This document shows positions 59,817 through 64,000 of a DNA stretch of 64,000 nt, piece by piece. A program made the position numbers and the translations under genes. This DNA comes from JACJWR01 sp963842975. Its GTDB lineage: Bacteria; Actinomycetota; Actinomycetes; S36-B12; UBA10799. Below the pieces are notes generated by a model. The model was given only the letters and a program-made list of their open reading frames with translations, made no database searches and was not told the origin of the DNA. The stretch lies in assembly GCA_963842975.1 (NCBI GenBank), contig CAWJIH010000013.1, positions 62,001 through 126,000 on the forward strand, read 5' to 3'. Position 1 is the first letter of the stretch. Each line of letters starts with the position of its first letter.

Positions 59817-60968
59817 GTGGCCGTCACCGAACTATTCGACACCGACCCGATCCGGGTGGGCGATGCGCTCATCGTCGGACGGTTGGGCGAAGGTGGCATG
59901 GGTGTGGTGTATCTCGGCCGTGGTCCCAGTGGCACCGCCGTGGCGGTGAAGGTGATGCGGGCCGACCTGGCGAGCAACCAGGACTACCGGCGGCGCTTCG
60001 CCGCGGAGATCAACGCGATGAGGGCCGTCGGCGCCGCCCACACCGCGGGGGTGATCACCGCTGACATTGCAGCTCCGGTGCCATGGGTGGCGATGGAGTA
60101 CGTGCAAGGGCACACCCTGGGGGAGCGGATCGCGCGGGCCGGGCCACTGCCACCGGAGGAGTTGCATCCCTTTGCACTTGGGCTGCTGCGTGCGGTTGCG
60201 GGGGTGCATGCGGCTGGCGTCGTGCACCGGGATCTGAAGCCGTCGAATGTGGTGCTCAGCCCACAAGGTGTGCGCTTGCTTGATTTCGGCGTTGCAAAGT
60301 CCAGCGGCGGGAGGGCACCGGAACGTGAACGCGTCGGATCATTGACCTGGATGGCGCCGGAGCAGCTAGCTGGCACACCGATCGCCACGTCCTGCGACGT
60401 GCACGCCGTGGGCATGCTGCTGTACTACGCGTCGACCGGTCGGCACGTCTATGGCTACGGCGAGGCGAAGGCCGTCGCCTGGCGGATCTCCCACGTCGAA
60501 CCGCAACTGGTGGACCTGCCGGACGAGGCGACAGCATACGGCGACCTCATCCTGGCGGCGCTGGCGAAGGACCCCGCCGCTCGCCCCTCGCTGCGGGCGA
60601 TGCATGAGCGGTTGCGGGTGCGCGACGCGATCGTCGCGGGCCCGCCGGTGAACACTTCCGCAGCCGACACCCGCGACCACGTGGAGGATCCAGAGTGGCC
60701 TCGGACTCCGGCCCCGGCAGTCGCCGAACCCGAGCAGTCCGCCGATCTCATGTCGTTGGTGGAGATCGTCGCCCAGGAGGTGCAACCCGACGGCCCCCCG
60801 CAACCCGACGGCCCCCCGCAACGCGTCGGCTCCCCGCAGCGCGTCGGCTCGCAGCGCTCACACGACACCAGTGAAAGCGGCCACCCGGTGGCCTGGATCG
60901 TGCTGGTGGTGCTGGCTGTGCTGGTCGCGCTGGCATGGGTGGCCGGAGTGTGGCCCTTCATCCGTTGA
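59817..60968 (+). CDS. Serine/threonine protein kinase with C-terminal membrane segment
   Basis: 383 residues of the Hanks-type kinase family: the glycine loop GEGGMGVVYLG (about 24-34), VAVKVM with Lys45, HRDLKPSN (Asp139), DFGVAK (156-161) and APEQ. A Pro/Gln-rich linker follows (with an 18-bp DNA repeat), then one membrane segment (WIVLVVLAVLVALAWVAGV) and only a few residues beyond it. An extracellular sensor is therefore absent. The start is uncertain: GTG 59817 is preferred because it gives VAVTELFDTDPIRVG; ATG 59775 is also in frame. Targets are unknown. Confidence 0.87.
   Translation: MAVTELFDTDPIRVGDALIVGRLGEGGMGVVYLGRGPSGTAVAVKVMRADLASNQDYRRRFAAEINAMRAVGAAHTAGVITADIAAPVPWVAMEYVQGHTLGERIARAGPLPPEELHPFALGLLRAVAGVHAAGVVHRDLKPSNVVLSPQGVRLLDFGVAKSSGGRAPERERVGSLTWMAPEQLAGTPIATSCDVHAVGMLLYYASTGRHVYGYGEAKAVAWRISHVEPQLVDLPDEATAYGDLILAALAKDPAARPSLRAMHERLRVRDAIVAGPPVNTSAADTRDHVEDPEWPRTPAPAVAEPEQSADLMSLVEIVAQEVQPDGPPQPDGPPQRVGSPQRVGSQRSHDTSESGHPVAWIVLVVLAVLVALAWVAGVWPFIR
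60783..60852. repeat. Four imperfect 18-bp units in the kinase linker
   Basis: CAACCCGACGGCCCCCCG occurs twice without change (60783-60800 and 60801-60818). Two diverged copies follow (60819-60836 and from 60837). They code for Pro-Asp-Gly-Pro-Pro-Gln and related Gln-Arg-Val-Gly-Ser-Pro units. The number of copies may vary between strains. Confidence 0.75.
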
Positions 60969-60981
60969 GGGCGCCGGTGGT

Positions 60982-61995
60982 TCAAGGTCGAAGCACGAAA
61001 GCGCCGCGAACGTCGCCGGCTGCAACCCGTGCCAGGGCGACCCCCGCGTCGTCCAGAGGCAGTTCCTCGAATTGGGTCTGGATGCCGGCCGGTCCCACCA
61101 AGTCGAGGAATTCGGTCACGTCGGTGCGGGTGACGTTGGCGACCGAGCGGATCGATCGCTCCCACCACAAATCGTCGTAGTCCATCGCCGGCAACTCGTC
61201 GAGGTGGATCGCGTTGATGGCCACCACCCCGCCCCGGTCCAGCGCCCGCACCGCGCTGGCCACCACTGAACCGGCAGGTGCGAAGGTGATCGCCGCATCG
61301 AGCCGGACCGGGGGTGATTCGTCGTAGGTGCCAGCCCAGGCCGCTCCCAGCTGTTGAGCTCGCTCGACTTCCACGGCCGAGCGGGTGACCACGTAGGCGT
61401 CGGCACCCCAGTGGCGAAGCACTTGCAGCGCGATCGTGGCCGAAGCGCCGAACCCGTAGAGACCGATTCGTGCTCCGGTGCTGTCCGGACCAACTCCGGC
61501 CACGCGCAGCGAGCGGTAGCCGATCACACCGCCGCACAGCAGCGGGGCCACGGCGGCGTCATCCATAGCTGTGGGAAGGCCGTCCAGATGGTGTGCGAAG
61601 TCCGCTTCGGCGACCACATAGTCGGCGTATCCACCGTCAACATCCCACCCGGTGAACTCCGCGTACAGGCACAAATTTTCGCGACCGCCCTGGCAGAACC
61701 GGCAGCGACCACAACTGCGCGCCAACCACACCAGCCCAGCGCGGTCACCTTCGTCCCAGCCGGTGACTCCGGGGCCGAGGGAGTCAATCACTCCGACCAC
61801 TTGATGCCCAGGCGTCACGGGTAAGAGGTGGCTGGGAAGGTCTCCGGTCACAAGCTGCAGATCAGTCCGGCACACCGCAGAGGCCGTCACCCGCAGCCGC
61901 ACCTGCCCAGGACCCGGTTGCGGGATCGGACGGTCCACTCGCCGGATCGCCGCTGTTGGATCTGGATCGGGGGAGAACAGTTCCACGGCGCGCAT
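60982..61995 (-). CDS. Zinc-dependent alcohol dehydrogenase (MDR family)
   Basis: 337 residues. Catalytic-zinc ligands are Cys in CRTDLQL and His in PGHQVVG, where Gln replaces the more usual Glu. The structural-zinc lobe is CGRCRFCQGGRENLC with four Cys. The cofactor-binding IGLYGFGASATIALQ is a Rossmann loop. It oxidises alcohols or reduces aldehydes with NAD(P). Start: ATG 61995. It is divergent from the SDR gene at 62068. Confidence 0.92.
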   Translation of the reverse strand: MRAVELFSPDPDPTAAIRRVDRPIPQPGPGQVRLRVTASAVCRTDLQLVTGDLPSHLLPVTPGHQVVGVIDSLGPGVTGWDEGDRAGLVWLARSCGRCRFCQGGRENLCLYAEFTGWDVDGGYADYVVAEADFAHHLDGLPTAMDDAAVAPLLCGGVIGYRSLRVAGVGPDSTGARIGLYGFGASATIALQVLRHWGADAYVVTRSAVEVERAQQLGAAWAGTYDESPPVRLDAAITFAPAGSVVASAVRALDRGGVVAINAIHLDELPAMDYDDLWWERSIRSVANVTRTDVTEFLDLVGPAGIQTQFEELPLDDAGVALARVAAGDVRGAFVLRP

Positions 61996-62067
61996 GACCC
62001 CATAGTGGCACTGTGGGGCAGGTTTCGGCGACGTGCGACCAACGGCTTGCCCTGGTTGTATTGCCGA

Positions 62068-62871
62068 ATGGCGAATGCAGTGCTCGTAACCGGGTCGACC
62101 TCTGGAATCGGATTTGCGACGGCTGCGGCTGTCGGGGCGGGTGGATCACCGGTGGTGATCCACGGTCGTGATTCGACTCGCGTCGCCGAGGCCGCGGCCC
62201 GCCTGGAATCCGAGGGCCTGCCGGTGGCTGACGCGGTGACCGCGGACTTGGCGGACCGGGCCGCGGTGGAACGGTTGGCCGAACGTGCCCAGGCCGCGGG
62301 TGTCGACGTGCTGGTGAACAACGCCGGGGTCTACCTGCGCGAACGGCAGGAGTCCGCCGACGGCCGCGAGTTGACGTGGACGGTGAATCACCTACACCCC
62401 ACACTCCTGACGGTGCTGCTGCTCGACGACCTACTGGACCACGACGGCCGGGTGGTGAACACCTCGGCGGTGGTGCATGGACGCGCCCGGCTGGACCTGT
62501 CGGATCCCGAGTTCACCACCCGCCGCTACAGCCACTTCCATGCGTACGCGAATAGCAAGTTGGCGAACCTGTTGATGGCCAGGGAGTTCGCGCGGCGGGT
62601 CGGTGACGGTGCCGGAGCCACGTTCAACGCAGTGCATCCAGGTGTGGTGAGCACCAAGCTGCTGACCGAGGGAATGAAGGTGGAAGGCCACGACGCTCCC
62701 GAGGTCGCCGGGACTGCGCTGGCATGGCTAGCGGTGTCGCCGGACGTAGCCGGTGTGTCCGGCAAGTATTTCGCTGGGCAGGTGGAGACCGAACCCACCG
62801 GCCCTGGGGCGGACGATGCCTTGGCCGAGCAACTCTACGAGTTGACGATGGCCGACCTGGGTTTCGACTGA
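62068..62871 (+). CDS. Short-chain dehydrogenase/reductase
   Basis: 267 residues of the classical SDR fold: TGSTSGIG (cofactor, 8-15), NNAG (84-87), catalytic Ser133 (TSAVVHG), Tyr160 and Lys164 (YANSK), and VHPGVVSTKL. This pattern is that of the retinol-dehydrogenase-like subgroup. Start ATG 62068 is the first start with a proper Rossmann opening; the earlier in-frame region overlaps the divergent gene. The substrate is unknown. Confidence 0.9.
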   Translation: MANAVLVTGSTSGIGFATAAAVGAGGSPVVIHGRDSTRVAEAAARLESEGLPVADAVTADLADRAAVERLAERAQAAGVDVLVNNAGVYLRERQESADGRELTWTVNHLHPTLLTVLLLDDLLDHDGRVVNTSAVVHGRARLDLSDPEFTTRRYSHFHAYANSKLANLLMAREFARRVGDGAGATFNAVHPGVVSTKLLTEGMKVEGHDAPEVAGTALAWLAVSPDVAGVSGKYFAGQVETEPTGPGADDALAEQLYELTMADLGFD

Positions 62872-62969
62872 CAGCGCATTGCCCGCCGGCGCGCCGATAA
62901 TTCCAGCCAGCAGGGTCGCGAACATCACCTTTCCCGGCGGTGCCGGATGCGGGTCCGCTAGCCGCCGCG

Positions 62970-62981
62970 GATACTGGCGGT
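62970..62981 (+). promoter_or_regulatory. -10 box GATACT, probable leaderless start of the SRPBCC gene
   Basis: GATACT (62970-62975), six bases, ATG 62982. GATACT is a variant of the -10 consensus. No ribosome-binding site. Confidence 0.4.
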
Positions 62982-63452
62982 ATGGCAAACTACCGCACCA
63001 CTGTCTTCTCACCCGCGTCGTCTGAGGTGGCGTATCGCTACCTGGCCGACTTTTCGTCGATCATCGACTGGGATCCGTCGGTGGTCTCCGCCGAACTCAC
63101 CGCAGGTGAACCCGCCGAGTTGGGCTCGCGCTACCGGGTCGTGGTCGGGCTGCCGCTGCGGAAGATTGAACTCGAGTACGAAATCGTCGACGCCCAACCA
63201 CCGACTGAGCCCGGTGGCGAGGCGCAGGTCGCGCTGCGTGCCGAGAATGCCGACGTCGTCTCCTACGACGTCATCACCTTCGTTCCCCGCTCCGATGGCG
63301 GAACCGACGTGACCTACAGCGCGGAACTGACCGGCAAGGGCGTTCGCCGACTGTTCGACCCCTTCTTCGGCATCGTGATGCAAGTGATCGGACAACGCGC
63401 GCGTGGCGGACTGGCCACATCGCTCGGTGCGCTGCCCGCGGGGCAAGCGTGA
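62982..63452 (+). CDS. SRPBCC family protein (START-like lipid/ligand-binding fold)
   Basis: 156 residues with an SRPBCC/polyketide-cyclase-like pattern: VFSPASSEVAYRYLADFSSIIDWDP, SRYRVVVGLPLRKIELEYE and DVTYSAELTGKGVRRLFDPFFG, followed by a helix that would close the cavity. Start ATG 62982 with a -10 six bases upstream. The stop overlaps the start of the next SDR gene in GTGA, so the two are coupled. It may bind a hydrophobic substrate for the SDR; this is inference. Confidence 0.8.
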   Translation: MANYRTTVFSPASSEVAYRYLADFSSIIDWDPSVVSAELTAGEPAELGSRYRVVVGLPLRKIELEYEIVDAQPPTEPGGEAQVALRAENADVVSYDVITFVPRSDGGTDVTYSAELTGKGVRRLFDPFFGIVMQVIGQRARGGLATSLGALPAGQA

Positions 63453-64000
63453 TCGACGCTAGGCGGCTTGTCGCCAGAGCCGCAGACGCGGCGCTGGAAG
63501 TCACGATCGCCGGAAGTTTCAGCAAGATCGGCTACGAGGTACGCCGCCGCACCGACGACTCCTGGCAGCAAGTCGATACCGACATGACCGGAAAGGTCGT
63601 CTTGCTCACTGGTGCCTCGTCCGGCCTTGGGCGTGCGGCAGCCGAGGAACTCGCGTCCCTCGGTGCCACCTTGATCCTGGTCGGTCGCAGTCCGGAGCGG
63701 CTGCTGGAGGTGAAGAAAGCCTGCGTGGCCGCTGGTGCGCCGCAGGTGCAGTTGATCCGAGCCGACCTCACCAGGTTGTCCGTCAGCCGCAGGTTGGTGA
63801 CCCAGGTCCTGACCGACTTTGACCGCCTTGATGTGCTGATCCACAACGCCGGTGCGCTGGTGCACGACTACCGCCAGACGGCCGAGGGGTTTGAGGAGAC
63901 CTACGCCGCGCAGGTGCTTTCCCAACACGTCATCACCGCCGGGCTGCTCGGCCTACTCGCGGCCACTCCGGGATCCCGGGTGATTGTGGTGGCCAGCGGT
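63449..64000 (+). CDS. Short-chain dehydrogenase/reductase, cut by the right edge
   Basis: The frame is open from GTG 63449 to the last base (184 codons), so only the N-terminal part is seen. It has an N-terminal extension of about 48 residues (VIDARRLVARAADAALEV), then the cofactor loop VVLLTGASSGLG (50-61), IRADLTRLS and LIHNAG, and continues to RVIVVASG near the catalytic Ser. The extension and the pairing with an SRPBCC gene resemble DHRS12-type SDR proteins. Start GTG 63449 overlaps the previous stop in GTGA. Confidence 0.87.
   Translation, partial: MIDARRLVARAADAALEVTIAGSFSKIGYEVRRRTDDSWQQVDTDMTGKVVLLTGASSGLGRAAAEELASLGATLILVGRSPERLLEVKKACVAAGAPQVQLIRADLTRLSVSRRLVTQVLTDFDRLDVLIHNAGALVHDYRQTAEGFEETYAAQVLSQHVITAGLLGLLAATPGSRVIVVASG

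Noticed and set aside
62728..63012. A 94-codon minus-strand frame between the SDR and SRPBCC genes
   Set aside because: A short hydrophobic stretch resembles a signal peptide, but the rest is antisense to the SDR gene and no start signal is seen.

Overview
The window is GC-rich, densely packed DNA with strong third-position G/C. It comes from an actinomycete-type bacterium (Actinomycetota). The evidence is two LytR-CpsA-Psr (LCP) proteins, an LGFP-repeat cell-wall protein, a WS/DGAT acyltransferase, DUF3151, DUF5941 and TIGR03089 family proteins, a DUF222/HNH (13E12-type) protein, a PucR-type regulator, and many genes that look leaderless (a TANNNT -10 box placed 6-7 nt before the start codon). 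I see no tRNA, rRNA, CRISPR array, insertion sequence or prophage. Nothing in the sequence fixes the genus.

Layout. 0-2.7 kb: the 3' part of a LuxR/MalT-like regulator, then an acyl-CoA dehydrogenase. 2.7-11.3 kb: an envelope-polysaccharide block. On the minus strand are LCP, glycosyltransferase 2, a DUF5941/CDP-alcohol-phosphatidyltransferase-like membrane protein, a second LCP and a frameshifted TIGR03089 gene. Divergent from these are an NDP-sugar nucleotidyltransferase and a CPBP protease. 11.3-19.3 kb: AlkA-like glycosylase, SF2 helicase with an out-of-frame membrane tail, PTP-type phosphatase, AspT/YidE-type transporter, methyltransferase-like protein, HIT protein and a small protein. 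19.6-22.6 kb: a secreted NlpC/P60 protein with 14 LGFP repeats. 22.6-25.8 kb: acyl-CoA dehydrogenase plus APH-type kinase (a split ACAD10/11-like pair) and a HAD phosphatase. 25.9-29.6 kb: a damaged zone with a frameshifted PucR regulator, a frameshifted DUF222/HNH gene and a 0.6-kb gene-poor stretch. 29.6-34.7 kb: sbcD-sbcC and exonuclease III. 34.7-36.8 kb: ppk2 and a HAMP membrane sensor with no output domain.

36.7-41.3 kb holds an unusual three-gene minus-strand unit: a histidine-kinase-type ATPase/GNAT fusion, a DHA2-type MFS exporter, and a ligase-like protein with circularly permuted ATP-grasp motif order. The last two are coupled through ATGA. This is the best candidate for an undescribed system. 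41.5-43.9 kb: alpha/beta hydrolase and WS/DGAT acyltransferase, convergent. 44.0-46.7 kb: a persulfide/sulfite detoxification operon (rhodanese, persulfide dioxygenase-rhodanese fusion, TauE/SafE exporter) behind a perfect CsoR/CstR-type operator. 46.7-53.5 kb: DUF3151 protein, lipoprotein, FUSC exporter, pyruvate phosphate dikinase and ribose-5-phosphate isomerase. 53.7-61 kb: a FIST sensor coupled to a PAS-GGDEF-EAL protein, a GH63-type glucosidase and a Ser/Thr kinase. 61-64 kb: zinc alcohol dehydrogenase, an SDR, an SRPBCC protein and a second SDR cut by the right edge.

A caveat runs through the window. At least five places between 9 and 29 kb look like single-base indels in or near short G/C runs. 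They are either assembly errors or real gene decay, and the raw reads should decide.
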